Of a stretch of 64,000 nt of DNA, positions 44,561-53,483 are shown piece after piece. The stretch lies in contig NZ_JAGFNP010000016.1 of NCBI RefSeq assembly GCF_017592475.1, positions 35,340-99,339 on the forward strand, given 5' to 3'. Both the position numbers and the translations under genes were made by a program. Source of the stretch: Glycomyces niveus (GTDB taxonomy: Bacteria; Actinomycetota; Actinomycetes; Mycobacteriales; Micromonosporaceae). Within the stretch, counting starts at the first letter, position 1, and every line of letters begins with the position of its first letter. Under the pieces are notes generated by a model. The model was given only the letters and a program-made list of their open reading frames with translations, ran no database searches and was not told where the DNA came from.

Positions 44561-47500
44561 GCGGCGAGGATCGCCGACAGCCCGTCGCCAAGTTCTCCGC
44601 CCCCCGGCCGCCCGCGCCGGTGCGCGACCGGGAACGGCCCTCAGGCGACCTCGGCGACGACGCCACCGCGCTGGCCGACGCCGTCTTCAAGGCGGAGCCG
44701 GTCAAGGCGCACCGCTCGGCGACCCCGCCCGCCCCGAGCCCCACTCAGCCGAGCCCGACGGCCACGCCGTCCCCAGTGGACCCGCTGCGACACGCTTCGC
44801 CACCTGCGTCGATGACACCCCCGGCGACTGGTCGTCCACAGGGTTATCCCCAGGGTTATCCACAGAATCCGCAGAGTTATCCACAGGGATATCAACAGCG
44901 TTACCCACAGGCTCCCACCAGCGGAAATCCACAGGGTTATCCACAGCGCAACGGCAGTTATCCACAACCGGGACAGAGTTATCCACAGGCTGTTGACCAG
45001 CGGCGCGGGAATGTTTCCACAGGTCGTACAGCAGCTGAACAAAAGGGTGCACAACGGGTGCCCGGCCAGGACCTCGTCCCGGTCAAGCAGGCCCGCGCCG
45101 AGGCCGCGCTCCTCGACACCGCCGACCCGAAGCCGACCCGCGTCAAGCCGCTGCCGGCCTCCAAGGAGAAGCAGCCGCTCCGCGAACTGAGCCTCACCGA
45201 GATCGCCGGGCACGCCACGTTCACGCCCGCCTCGGTCACCGCCTGGTACAAGCTGCCCGGCGTGCGCTGGTCCTTCCGGCCCGACCTCGAGCGCGAAGCC
45301 CTCATCGTCGCCATCGCCGAGCAGTTCGCCGGCCTCGCGGGCATGCGCGTCCATCTGCGCCGCACCACCCGGCCGTTCCCGGCCGACCAGTGGGCCCGCA
45401 CCGTCGACCAGTACACGGCCCGCCCGCTGCGCACCGTCCCCGGCGGCACCAGCTGGGCCGACCACCTCGTGGCCGCCCAGCGCCACCTGCAGCAGCTCTC
45501 GCACGCCGAGGGCGAGACGTTCCTCGGCATCACCTTCAGCCGCCGCGGCGCCATGGACCAGCTCGGCGAGAAGGTCGGCCGCATGTTCGGCCGCGGCACC
45601 AAGCTCTCCGAGCGCGAGAAGATCGAGAAGCGCAGCCTCCAGTTCGACGAGGTCCTCGGCTCCTTCGGCGTGCGCGCCCGCCGCGCCACCACCGCCGAGC
45701 TCGAATGGCTCGTCTACCGCTCGGTCGCCCTCGGCATGTCCCCACCGCGCCTGCTCTCGGGATCGAACGGCGAGTGGGAGTCCGGCGACGTCCTGGCCCT
45801 CACCGAGTCGATCGAGCGCTACCGCAGCCCCTACGGCTCCACAGTGAAGCTCGTCAACCGCCTCACCGGCGAGGAGAAGCACACCGCGGTCCTCACCGTC
45901 GGCCGCATGGAAGAGCTCGAGATCCCGCAGCGCCACGAGCCGTGGCTGCACTTCCACGAGCGTTGCCCCTGGCCCGTCGAGCTCTCCAGCCGCATCGACA
46001 TCCTCGGCCCCGGCGAGGCCTTCCGCGACCTCGACCACCGCCTGCGCCTCATCCGCAGCCAGCAGCGCGACTACGACGAGCACTCGATGGACGCCCCGCC
46101 GGAGCTCCAGCGCCTCGCCGAACGCGCCCTCGGCGTCGGCGACGAGATGACCACCGGCCTCCCGATCGACGCCGCCCGCGCCCACGGCTGGCACCGCCTC
46201 GCCGTCACCGCGGACACGAAAGAGGAGTGCCTGGAGCGCGCCCGCACGCTCATGCAGATGTACCAGCGGGACATGCGCATCAGCCTCCAGCACCCCAAGA
46301 ACCAGGACTGGCTGGCCCGCGAGTTCATCCCGGGCGAACCGGTCGCGCAGACCGGCTACGTCCGCCGCATGCCGGTCAAGCTCTTCGCCGCGGCCCTGCC
46401 GCAGGCGGCCTCCACCGTCGGCGACCAGCGCGGCGACCTCATCGGCCGCACCGCGGGCACCTGCCGCCGCCCCGTCTTCCTCGACATGCACTTCGCCACC
46501 GAGGTCCGCGAGAAGTCCGGCCTCTCGGTCTTCGTCGCCGAACCCGGCGGCGGCAAGTCCACGCTCATGGGCGCGATCGGCTACCTGGCGGCCCGCCGCG
46601 GCGTCCAGGTCACGCTGCTCGACCCCTCGGGCCCGCTCGCGCGCCTGTGCGAGATGCCCGAGCTCAAGCCGTTCTCGCGGGTACTCAACCTCACCGGCTC
46701 GGAGTACGGGACGCTCGCGCCCTACGCGCTCATCCCGTCCCCGCGGCGCGAGCACTTCGACGACTCCCCTGACGGCCAGCGCGAGTACGACATCGCGATC
46801 TCCAACGCCCGCAGCGAAAGGCGCATGCTCGTGCAGGACATCTGCGCGATGCTCCTGCCGCCGCAGATCCAGCGCGAGGCGAGCACGGCCCGCCTCCTGC
46901 GCCACGCGGCCCGGCACGTGCCGGCCGAAGAGGACTCGACGATCGAGGACATCGTCGAGTCCCTGCAGGACGCCGAGGACCACGCCACCGGCGACGGCGC
47001 CGAACTCGCCGCGCTCCTGCTCGACACCGCGGAGATGCCGCTCGCGAAGCTGTTCTTCGGCAGCCCCGACAAGGGCGTGCTCGAGGACGACACCGCGCTC
47101 ACCGTCATCACCATGTCCGGCCTGCGCCTGCCCGACCTCGGCATCGAGCGCGAGTACTGGAGCGCTGAAGAGGCCCTGGCCCTGCCGATGCTCCACACCG
47201 CGCACCGCCTGGCCGTGCGCCGCGCCTACGGCGGCGACATGCACCGCCGCAAGCTCGTCGGCCTCGACGAGGCGCACTTCATGGAGGGCTGGAAGTCCGG
47301 CCGCTCGTTCCTGGTCCGCCTCGCCCGCGACTCCCGCAAGTGGAACCTCGCGGCCCTCGTGGCCTCCCAGAACCCGAAGGACATCCTCGGCCTCGACGTC
47401 CAGAACCTCGTCTCCACGGTCTTCGTCGGCCGCATCGCCGAGGACCGCGAGGTGGCCGAGGAAGCGCTGAAGCTACTCCGCGTGCCCACGGGTGTCGGCT

Positions 47501-47676
47501 ATGAGAGCGTCCTCGCTTCGCTCTCCGAAGTGGACGCTGCCGAGACGCAGAAACTCCCCTACCGCGAGTTCGTGATGCGCGATGTGGACGGCCGCGTCCA
47601 GCGCATCCGGGCCGACTTCAGCTGGGTCCGCAACCTGCTCGACTACCTGAACACCACGCCTGGGGAGGCGAAGTGA
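44557..47676 (+). CDS. VirB4/TraC-like conjugation-type ATPase with a DnaA-box-bearing N-terminal repeat
   Basis: At 1,039 residues this is the energising ATPase of the T4SS-like operon. The first 180 residues are disordered and Pro/Gln-rich; residues about 89-148 are a YPQ repeat whose codons (TAT CCA CAG) create DnaA boxes, see the separate entry. About 190-500 is a helical-beta domain. The RecA-like core has Walker A AEPGGGKST near residue 661, Walker B LVGLDEAHF near 900, and a VASQNPKDILGLD motif after it, typical of VirB4/TraC/HerA ATPases. It is coupled to the preceding gene, and GTGA overlaps the following gene. No coupling protein or relaxase is nearby. Confidence 0.85.
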   Translation: MSGEDRRQPVAKFSAPRPPAPVRDRERPSGDLGDDATALADAVFKAEPVKAHRSATPPAPSPTQPSPTATPSPVDPLRHASPPASMTPPATGRPQGYPQGYPQNPQSYPQGYQQRYPQAPTSGNPQGYPQRNGSYPQPGQSYPQAVDQRRGNVSTGRTAAEQKGAQRVPGQDLVPVKQARAEAALLDTADPKPTRVKPLPASKEKQPLRELSLTEIAGHATFTPASVTAWYKLPGVRWSFRPDLEREALIVAIAEQFAGLAGMRVHLRRTTRPFPADQWARTVDQYTARPLRTVPGGTSWADHLVAAQRHLQQLSHAEGETFLGITFSRRGAMDQLGEKVGRMFGRGTKLSEREKIEKRSLQFDEVLGSFGVRARRATTAELEWLVYRSVALGMSPPRLLSGSNGEWESGDVLALTESIERYRSPYGSTVKLVNRLTGEEKHTAVLTVGRMEELEIPQRHEPWLHFHERCPWPVELSSRIDILGPGEAFRDLDHRLRLIRSQQRDYDEHSMDAPPELQRLAERALGVGDEMTTGLPIDAARAHGWHRLAVTADTKEECLERARTLMQMYQRDMRISLQHPKNQDWLAREFIPGEPVAQTGYVRRMPVKLFAAALPQAASTVGDQRGDLIGRTAGTCRRPVFLDMHFATEVREKSGLSVFVAEPGGGKSTLMGAIGYLAARRGVQVTLLDPSGPLARLCEMPELKPFSRVLNLTGSEYGTLAPYALIPSPRREHFDDSPDGQREYDIAISNARSERRMLVQDICAMLLPPQIQREASTARLLRHAARHVPAEEDSTIEDIVESLQDAEDHATGDGAELAALLLDTAEMPLAKLFFGSPDKGVLEDDTALTVITMSGLRLPDLGIEREYWSAEEALALPMLHTAHRLAVRRAYGGDMHRRKLVGLDEAHFMEGWKSGRSFLVRLARDSRKWNLAALVASQNPKDILGLDVQNLVSTVFVGRIAEDREVAEEALKLLRVPTGVGYESVLASLSEVDAAETQKLPYREFVMRDVDGRVQRIRADFSWVRNLLDYLNTTPGEAK
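44844..44987 (+). promoter_or_regulatory. Cluster of five perfect DnaA boxes inside the VirB4-like coding sequence
   Basis: TTATCCACA occurs exactly at 44856-44864, 44877-44885, 44937-44945, 44958-44966 and 44979-44987, all in the same orientation. One-mismatch copies are at 44844-44852 (TTATCCCCA) and 44901-44909 (TTACCCACA), and several two-mismatch copies lie at 44832, 44889, 44925 and 45013. Three adjacent pairs are exactly 21 bp apart, about two helical turns. The boxes are spelled by TAT CCA CA(G/A) codons, unusual for this GC-rich gene. They could titrate DnaA, serve as an origin-like element, or be a by-product of a repeat. Confidence 0.85.
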
Positions 47677-49604
47677 CCGACCCCTCCGCCGATCACGACC
47701 TTGCTCCTCCTACTTCCACCCACCGACGATCCGGCCTCGCCACACGCGTGGCCGGCCGCCTCGGCCGGGTCCTGCTCGCCCTGACGGCGGCCTCCGGCGC
47801 CCTGGTCTTCACACCGGGAATCGCGGGGGCGCAGGGCGACGCGGAGGGGTGCACGGACTACGAATGGCACACGGCGTGGTCGCAGTGCGTCGATGAACTG
47901 CCTGCCGGCCAGGAACTCCAGTGCGAGGCCGCGCCCCAACCGGCCTCCCCGGACTCGGGCATGGCGGGCTGGTTCGCCGACCCGAGCAACCTCGACAAGA
48001 GCGAGGGCATCGGCACGTACAGCCGCTACGGCTACGCGGGATACCAACTCCCGATGTACGGCTCCCAGGAGATGGCCATCGGCGGCGGCTGCGTCGACGC
48101 CGTCTCCATCCCCAACGGCGCCGACACCGCGAACGCCCTCGCGAACATGGAGTTCAACCTGTCGGTCGCCACGGTCGGCGCCGCGAACTCGATGCGCCAG
48201 GCCGCTTGGGAGCCCGACAACATGTGGGGCTGGTCCAACGAGTTCATGGAGCGCGGCACCGAGATCCTGTACCGCCAGATCTTCACCGTCTTCGGCGCGG
48301 TCACGGTCGGCCTCATCGGTCTCTACCTGCTCTGGCGCTCAAGGCAAGCCGACATGAACAACGCGGTCACGACCGTGGCCTGGGCCGTCCTCATCCTCGT
48401 CCTGGTGACCGCCGTCGTGCGCTGGCCGGTCAAGGCCGCCGAGTACACCGACCAGGCACTGACCATCGGCATGAATCTGAGCACGGTCCTCATCAACGAC
48501 GACCAGGTCGAGGGCTGCATCCGCGAAGACGGCATGGACCAGGACCGCTACGACGAGCTCAAAGAGCTCAACGGCGAGAACTTCTGCATCGACACCCGCA
48601 CAGCCGCCGTTGTCGCCTCCGACACCGTCTCCGGCCAGGTGCTCTACCAGAACTGGCTGCGAACCATGCTCGGCCAGAGCGAAGAGGTCACCTTCCAGGA
48701 ACGCGACGGCGAGGTCGTCGAGGACGCCGAGGGCAACCCGGTCGTCACCGAATCCAACGCCGCCTACAAGTACGGCCCCGCGCTCTTCGCCGCTCAAGCC
48801 TTCTCCTGGCAGGAAGACGCCGAGGCCGAAGACCCGGGCACTCGCAACGACCTCATCGAGGAGAAGCAGGAACTCTGGAGGAACCTGGTCGCGCAGATAC
48901 AGACCGAGGACCCCGAGGCCTACGCCAACATCAGCGGCCAGCGCGCCTGGGAGCGCACCGGCACCGGCTTCCTCGCCCTCCTGACCGCAATCTTCTTCTC
49001 GCTCTTCGACTTGACCGCGTCGATCCTGATCATCCTGGGCTTCATGATCGTGCGCTTCGCGATCGTGGCCCTGCCGATCATCGGCACTATCGCGCTGCTG
49101 CGCCCGGCAGGCGGTCCGTTCAAGCGCCTGGTCAACACGGTGCTCGGCGCGATCATCAACGTCGCGATCTTCTCGCTGGCCGCAGTCATCTACATCTGGG
49201 CCTCAAGTCGCATCCTCGGCACCACTATGCCCGTCTGGCTGCAAGTCGTTCTCATTGGACTCCTGGGCATCGCCGCATGGCTGCTCCTACGACCAGGCAG
49301 ACGCATCGCCGGACTCGTCGCCGGCGGCGGCGTCGCCGACTCCCTCCTCGGCAGGCGCACCACCGAGGCCGATCGGGAAGCCGACCGCGAACGCCAGCGC
49401 ATCGCCCAGCGCCGCGACGACGTGCGCCCCGAAGAGGTGCCCGACACGGTCCGCACCTCGCGCAGCACCAACGACACCCTGCCAGAGCAGAAGACGGCCG
49501 CCGACCAACCGGTCGGCGCCAGCGGCCCCAGCGGGACGGGCACGTCCGGCGGTGGCGGCGGCTCCGGTGGTGGAGAGGTCTACCGGCCTTCGAGAAAAGA
49601 GTGA
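47673..49604 (+). CDS. TrbL/VirB6-like polytopic membrane protein, 643 aa
   Basis: GTG at 47673 overlaps the VirB4-like stop. A signal-peptide-like helix (about 27-53, ending GIAGAQG) precedes an extracytoplasmic Cys-containing domain (about 55-205). Membrane helices follow at about 210-230 and 232-256, another extracytoplasmic region (about 260-430), then four or more helices at about 433-545. The tail (about 548-643) is charged and ends in a Gly/Ser-rich region. This is the VirB6/TrbL position and topology of T4SS-like operons. Confidence 0.75.
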   Translation: MTDPSADHDLAPPTSTHRRSGLATRVAGRLGRVLLALTAASGALVFTPGIAGAQGDAEGCTDYEWHTAWSQCVDELPAGQELQCEAAPQPASPDSGMAGWFADPSNLDKSEGIGTYSRYGYAGYQLPMYGSQEMAIGGGCVDAVSIPNGADTANALANMEFNLSVATVGAANSMRQAAWEPDNMWGWSNEFMERGTEILYRQIFTVFGAVTVGLIGLYLLWRSRQADMNNAVTTVAWAVLILVLVTAVVRWPVKAAEYTDQALTIGMNLSTVLINDDQVEGCIREDGMDQDRYDELKELNGENFCIDTRTAAVVASDTVSGQVLYQNWLRTMLGQSEEVTFQERDGEVVEDAEGNPVVTESNAAYKYGPALFAAQAFSWQEDAEAEDPGTRNDLIEEKQELWRNLVAQIQTEDPEAYANISGQRAWERTGTGFLALLTAIFFSLFDLTASILIILGFMIVRFAIVALPIIGTIALLRPAGGPFKRLVNTVLGAIINVAIFSLAAVIYIWASSRILGTTMPVWLQVVLIGLLGIAAWLLLRPGRRIAGLVAGGGVADSLLGRRTTEADREADRERQRIAQRRDDVRPEEVPDTVRTSRSTNDTLPEQKTAADQPVGASGPSGTGTSGGGGGSGGGEVYRPSRKE

Positions 49605-49607
49605 CCG

Positions 49608-50147
49608 TTGAACCGAGCCCTCCGGATCATCTTCTCCCGCTACGGGATCGTCGTCATCATCCTGATTTTGGTGCTCGGGGTGATCGCGCTTGCGTCGCAA
49701 CGCCAGCAGACGCCGCTCGACGGTGGCAACACGGCCAATGGAGGCTCGAGCTCGGAAGCGAGCTCTGAGGCGTTCACCGAGGACGACGGCCTCGCGACCG
49801 AGAACTGCGAAGGCGACGACTGCTACCCCGAAGAAGAGCTGCCGCAGGAGGCGGTCGACCGCTCGGTCGAGTTCGCCGAGGTCTGGCTCAACCCGAACGG
49901 CTACAGCGCAGACGGCTGGTACGACACACTCGTCCCGTTCCTCACCGACGATCAGGCCGAGCTGATGCAGGGCGTCGACCCGATCTCGGTGCCCGCAACG
50001 GAGATCACCGGGGAACCGGTGCCCGAGGGCTTGAAGGTCGGCATCCCGATGGACACGGGCACGCTGACGCTCACCATGACTGAAGGCTCCAACAACTCGA
50101 CCGAGCTGGACTGGCTCGTGTCGGCGATCGACTGGGAGCAGTCATGA
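49608..50147 (+). CDS. VirB8/TcpC-like bitopic protein, 179 aa
   Basis: TTG at 49608 is the start; no in-frame ATG or GTG precedes it that is better placed. One N-terminal membrane helix (about 11-28) is followed by a Gly/Ser/Asp linker with CEGDDC, then a domain (about 75-179) with an alpha-beta pattern like the NTF2-like fold of VirB8/TcpC proteins. It would sit on the outer face of the membrane. It overlaps the next gene by 4 bp (ATGA). Confidence 0.6.
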   Translation: MNRALRIIFSRYGIVVIILILVLGVIALASQRQQTPLDGGNTANGGSSSEASSEAFTEDDGLATENCEGDDCYPEEELPQEAVDRSVEFAEVWLNPNGYSADGWYDTLVPFLTDDQAELMQGVDPISVPATEITGEPVPEGLKVGIPMDTGTLTLTMTEGSNNSTELDWLVSAIDWEQS

Positions 50148-51307
50148 CAGGCATCGGCGACGACACCACCGCGAAGGAACGCGCCGCGGAACCCTTGGCC
50201 CCCAAGGTCCCCAAGAAGCTCCGGCCCTGGCTGTGGACCATCACGGTCCTCAGCGTGTGCTGCCTCGGCGCGGTCGTCTCGATCGTTCAGCTGCTGTCCG
50301 ACCAGTCGAACGGAGAGGACGGCACTGTCACGCTGGCCGGCTGCGGCACGAACTCGACAGTGGACCCGAACGCCGAATTTCCCGCGATCGCCCCGTACAC
50401 CTCCGAAGAGATCAAGAACGCCGCGATCATCATCTCGGTCGGGCAGGATCTCGAGATCCCGGCCCGCGGCTGGATCATCGCGGTGGCGACGGCGATGCAG
50501 GAGTCGAGCCTGACCAACCACGGCCACCTCGGCGACCAGAACGACCACGACTCCCTCGGCCTGTTCCAGCAACGCCCCTCATCCGGCTGGGGCACACCCG
50601 AGCAGATCCAGGACCCCGTCTACGCCTCGACGAAGTTCTACGACAAGCTCGTGACCATCGACAACTGGGAGACACTGCCGCTTACCGTTGCAGCCCAGAA
50701 GGTCCAGACTTCCGCGTTCCCCAACGCGTACGCCAAGCACGAACCCAAGGCCACCGAAATCGTCAACACCCTGACCGGTGGGGGCGGCCGTGTGGCGGCG
50801 GTCGACACGCAGCTCGGCAACTGCAACCCTTCCGGCGAGCTTTCCGCCTCGGGCTGGATCATCCCTGCCAAGGGGCCGATCAACTCCGGATTCCGGACCG
50901 CGCAGCGCCCGACACACAACGGCGTCGACATCGGTGCCCCGCGCGGCGCCCCCATCGTCGCGGCGGCGGCGGGCACCGTGATCACCTCCGAATGCAACGC
51001 GAGTCTCTACGGTGCGCCCTACTCCTGCAACCAGGACGGGTCGCCTGAGGTGGCCGGGTGCGGCTGGTACGTCAACATCGTGCACGCCGGCGACTACCTG
51101 ACCCGTTACTGCCACATGACATCCGCACCGCTGGTGAAGGAGGGCGATGTGGTCCAGGCCGGTCAGCTCCTCGGGTACGTGGGCTCTTCGGGCCGCTCGA
51201 GCGGCCCGCACCTCCACTACGAAACCCACCTGAACGCCGACCGCAGCCCCGCCGGCGCGGTCGACCCGGTCGACTTCATGAACCAGATGGGCGCGCCGCT
51301 CGGGTAA
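50144..51307 (+). CDS. Bifunctional lytic transglycosylase-like/M23 peptidase, 387 aa
   Basis: One membrane helix at about 30-52 anchors it outside the cell. Residues about 85-220 look like a lysozyme-type domain: AVATAMQESSLTN contains the catalytic Glu region, and GLFQQRPSSGWGT is the typical transglycosylase segment. Residues about 235-387 are an M23/LytM endopeptidase with the zinc-binding HNGVDIG and HLHYE motifs. Such enzymes locally open peptidoglycan for secretion systems (VirB1/TcpG-like role). It closes the T4SS-like operon. Confidence 0.92.
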   Translation: MTGIGDDTTAKERAAEPLAPKVPKKLRPWLWTITVLSVCCLGAVVSIVQLLSDQSNGEDGTVTLAGCGTNSTVDPNAEFPAIAPYTSEEIKNAAIIISVGQDLEIPARGWIIAVATAMQESSLTNHGHLGDQNDHDSLGLFQQRPSSGWGTPEQIQDPVYASTKFYDKLVTIDNWETLPLTVAAQKVQTSAFPNAYAKHEPKATEIVNTLTGGGGRVAAVDTQLGNCNPSGELSASGWIIPAKGPINSGFRTAQRPTHNGVDIGAPRGAPIVAAAAGTVITSECNASLYGAPYSCNQDGSPEVAGCGWYVNIVHAGDYLTRYCHMTSAPLVKEGDVVQAGQLLGYVGSSGRSSGPHLHYETHLNADRSPAGAVDPVDFMNQMGAPLG

Positions 51308-51448
51308 TCAGCTCACCGGAACCACGCAGGCCGCACAAGCCGCAGATCCCAGTTTGCGGCGTACACAACGGTTTGCGTGAAGTCGATAGACTCTCGTGTC
51401 GTGAGCGGCACACAACCCCTTGTGCTGCTTGAGCACAGAGGAGTTGCG

Positions 51449-51847
51449 ATGGTCGGAGCGATACCCGGACCTGAGGAGTCGAAGGAGCGCCTAGCGGCGT
51501 GGAAAGGCAAGATCGACCAGCTCGCCGCCGACACGCAGGCAATGAGCGATCGGATGCAGGAACTTCGGGTGACCGTCTCGGACCCGAACTACATGGTCAC
51601 CGTGACCGTCGATTCGACGGGCAACCTGCTCGACCTCCAGCTCACCGAGCGCAGCAGGCGCGTCGAGCTGCAGCATGTCTCCCAGACGATCATGCAGACG
51701 ATCCGGACGGCCAAGGCGCAGGTGGCTGAGCAGGCCAAGGAGATCATCGAATCCACCCTCGGCGAGGATTCTGCGGCAGGCCGCGCCATCGCGGAGCGGG
51801 TTCGCAACCAGCTCATGCCTCCGGTTGAGCCCGAGGAGCGGTGGTAG
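51449..51847 (+). CDS. YbaB-like protein, 132 aa
   Basis: ATG at 51449 follows AGAGGAG by 5 nt; the longer frame from 51377 is unlikely. An N-terminal helix (KIDQLAADTQAMSDRMQELR), a strand pair (YMVTVTVDSTGNLLDLQLTE) and a helix (VSQTIMQTIRTAKAQVAEQA) match YbaB. It starts the effector module with the EspC-like, WXG, toxin and CPCC genes downstream. Confidence 0.75.
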   Translation: MVGAIPGPEESKERLAAWKGKIDQLAADTQAMSDRMQELRVTVSDPNYMVTVTVDSTGNLLDLQLTERSRRVELQHVSQTIMQTIRTAKAQVAEQAKEIIESTLGEDSAAGRAIAERVRNQLMPPVEPEERW

Positions 51848-51849
51848 CC

Positions 51850-52170
51850 ATGGGAAACGGATTCACGGTCGATCCTGAGGAATTGCGCGCGCATGCGGGA
51901 CACCTTGAGGAGTTGAAGGGCCGATTCGACGCGGTCATGAACGCCAGCACCCACATCGAGCAGGACGACGAGGCCTACGGCACCCTGTGCGGCTGGATCT
52001 CCGGCATTCTCGAGCAGCGCCACCAGGACCATTCCCGGATCACTGCGTATCTGGCGGAGAACTTCACGATCGCAGCCGAGTCGCTTCGCGCCTGCGCGGA
52101 CGACTACGAGACGAGCGATACCGAGTCGCAAGGGGCTTTCTCCGAGCTCGAAGGTCGGATGGGGGTGTAG
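51850..52170 (+). CDS. EspC-like small helical protein, 106 aa
   Basis: ATG at 51850 follows GAGGAG by 11 nt; GTG at 51841 would be too close to that site. The sequence FTVDPEELRAHAGHLEELKG and the C-terminal YETSDTESQGAF pattern match the EspC/DUF2580-type proteins in ESX loci. It lies 2 bp past the YbaB-like stop and 4 bp before the WXG gene, so it is probably the secretion partner of the next protein. Confidence 0.75.
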   Translation: MGNGFTVDPEELRAHAGHLEELKGRFDAVMNASTHIEQDDEAYGTLCGWISGILEQRHQDHSRITAYLAENFTIAAESLRACADDYETSDTESQGAFSELEGRMGV

Positions 52171-52174
52171 GTCG

Positions 52175-52876
52175 ATGTCGGACAATTCGTTGATCGCCCC
52201 GGTCCAGTCGGATCGGAAGGGGTATGAGGGCGCGGGTCTGGTCGAGGGCTACTTCGACATGGTCGCCGCTTTCAAGTCGGATGGCTGGGTGGACGACGCC
52301 CTGGGTGTGAGCGGGTTCGCGCTCGAAGTGGTCGGCTCAGTGATCGACCCTTTCAGCGCCCTGTTCGCCAATGGCATCGGTTGGGCGATGGAGTACTTCG
52401 AGCCCCTTCGAGAGATGCTCGAAGAGCTCACGGGCAAAGCCGATGTGGTGATGTCGCACGCGCAGACCTGGACGAACATGTCCAGCGAGCTGAAGTCGAT
52501 CGCCGATGACCTGCAGGCGTTCATGGCCTCGGACATGCCGAGCTGGAGCGGCGCCGCCGCCGACGCCTATCAAGCATTGATGGTGCACAACGTGAACGCC
52601 GCCAACGCTATGAGCGCCACCGCCGAGGCCCTCGCCGCCGCAACCGAGGGGGCGGGCGGACTGGTGCAGGTCACCTATGAGCTGGTGCGCGACCTGATCG
52701 CAGAACTGGTCGCACATGTCATTGTGTGGGCCATCGAGGCGATCTTCGTGGTCACGATTCCGGTGATTGCGGCCCAGATCATTGCGGCAGTTGTGAAGTG
52801 GGCCGGAATTATCCTGGGATACGGCATGGCCTTGGTGCAGAGCCTCCAGAACCTAAAAGCGCTGCTGGGACTGTGA
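52175..52876 (+). CDS. WXG-type protein with C-terminal hydrophobic helices, 233 aa
   Basis: It is distantly homologous to the 316- and 336-residue WXG proteins: DPFSALFANGIGWAMEYFEP, LLEELTG, W-NMSSELKSIADDLQ, and a MPSWSGAAADAYQALM WXG turn near residue 125. The C-terminal helices at about 180-232 are hydrophobic. The gene for a toxin-like protein follows 6 bp downstream, so the two proteins may form a split effector in which this is the export module. Confidence 0.75.
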   Translation: MSDNSLIAPVQSDRKGYEGAGLVEGYFDMVAAFKSDGWVDDALGVSGFALEVVGSVIDPFSALFANGIGWAMEYFEPLREMLEELTGKADVVMSHAQTWTNMSSELKSIADDLQAFMASDMPSWSGAAADAYQALMVHNVNAANAMSATAEALAAATEGAGGLVQVTYELVRDLIAELVAHVIVWAIEAIFVVTIPVIAAQIIAAVVKWAGIILGYGMALVQSLQNLKALLGL

Positions 52877-52882
52877 GGAACC

Positions 52883-53482
52883 ATGCGACAAGCTCTCAAA
52901 ATCCTCCTGCTCCTCGGGATCGGCTTCATCCTCGCTAAAGACAAGGATGGCGGCGGAATCACCCCCGGCGATGGCAATAACACCATCGATCCCAACACCG
53001 GCAAGCCGAAGACCGACGAGCAGCGGAAGCAGGACTCGACCTACAAGGGCACCAACGCCCAAGAAGACTTTGACGGTGTCATTAAAGCAGGTGACCAGGA
53101 AAGCCAAGACGGCCGAGAGGAAGGCTCGAACGGCGGCGGAAACGATCAACCGGGCACCGACAGCCCGAACCTGGAGCCCAGTTACCCCGATCAGTGGGCC
53201 AGTGACGCAAACCTGCGAAGCCACTGGGAGGATCACCGCAACGACCACAACGCCGACTGGGAATCCGAGGCCGAGTATCGGGAGGCAGCGATCGACTTGA
53301 TGAGCACCGACGGAGGCAGGCGACCAGGTGTCAAGATCAAGACTGATGGCGACACCTCGTACTTCTTCGATCCAGCCACAGGTGAATTCGGTAGATCCGG
53401 GCCGCGAGGGATTATTACCTACTACATTCCGAGCCCTGATCCTCAGGCTCATTTCGATCGCCAACCGGGAACGGAGGTCTAG
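52883..53482 (+). CDS. Putative BECR-type RNase toxin, 199 aa
   Basis: The N-terminal helix (LKILLLLGIGFILA) is hydrophobic. A long polar Gly/Asp/Gln linker (about 22-115) follows. The C-terminal domain (about 118-199) has LRSHWEDHRNDHNADW, an EYREAAIDL helix, DGDTSYFFDPATGEFGR and GIITYYIP. This pattern of a HxxDH-like helix, an Ala-rich EYx helix and a GxITYY strand resembles the Barnase-EndoU-colicin E5/D-RelE toxins of polymorphic effectors. The gene order WXG-toxin-CPCC supports it. Activity is inferred. Confidence 0.6.
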   Translation: MRQALKILLLLGIGFILAKDKDGGGITPGDGNNTIDPNTGKPKTDEQRKQDSTYKGTNAQEDFDGVIKAGDQESQDGREEGSNGGGNDQPGTDSPNLEPSYPDQWASDANLRSHWEDHRNDHNADWESEAEYREAAIDLMSTDGGRRPGVKIKTDGDTSYFFDPATGEFGRSGPRGIITYYIPSPDPQAHFDRQPGTEV

Positions 53483-53483
53483 C

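Noticed and set aside
44841..45000. CRISPR-like array
   Set aside because: The repeats are 9-12 bp, in a coding frame, with short irregular spacers. They are DnaA boxes or a protein repeat, not CRISPR.
44641..47277. An 878-codon minus-strand frame antisense to the VirB4-like gene
   Set aside because: Shadow of a gene with clear Walker motifs; no start context or motif of its own.
51308..51448. Terminator after the M23 peptidase gene
   Set aside because: Short repeats around GCCGCA do not form a stable stem; read-through into the YbaB module is possible.
52860..52890. WXG protein and toxin as one gene broken by a frameshift
   Set aside because: The stop is followed by a separate ATG with GAGGA just before it, and the toxin has its own hydrophobic N terminus. 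Two genes are simpler.
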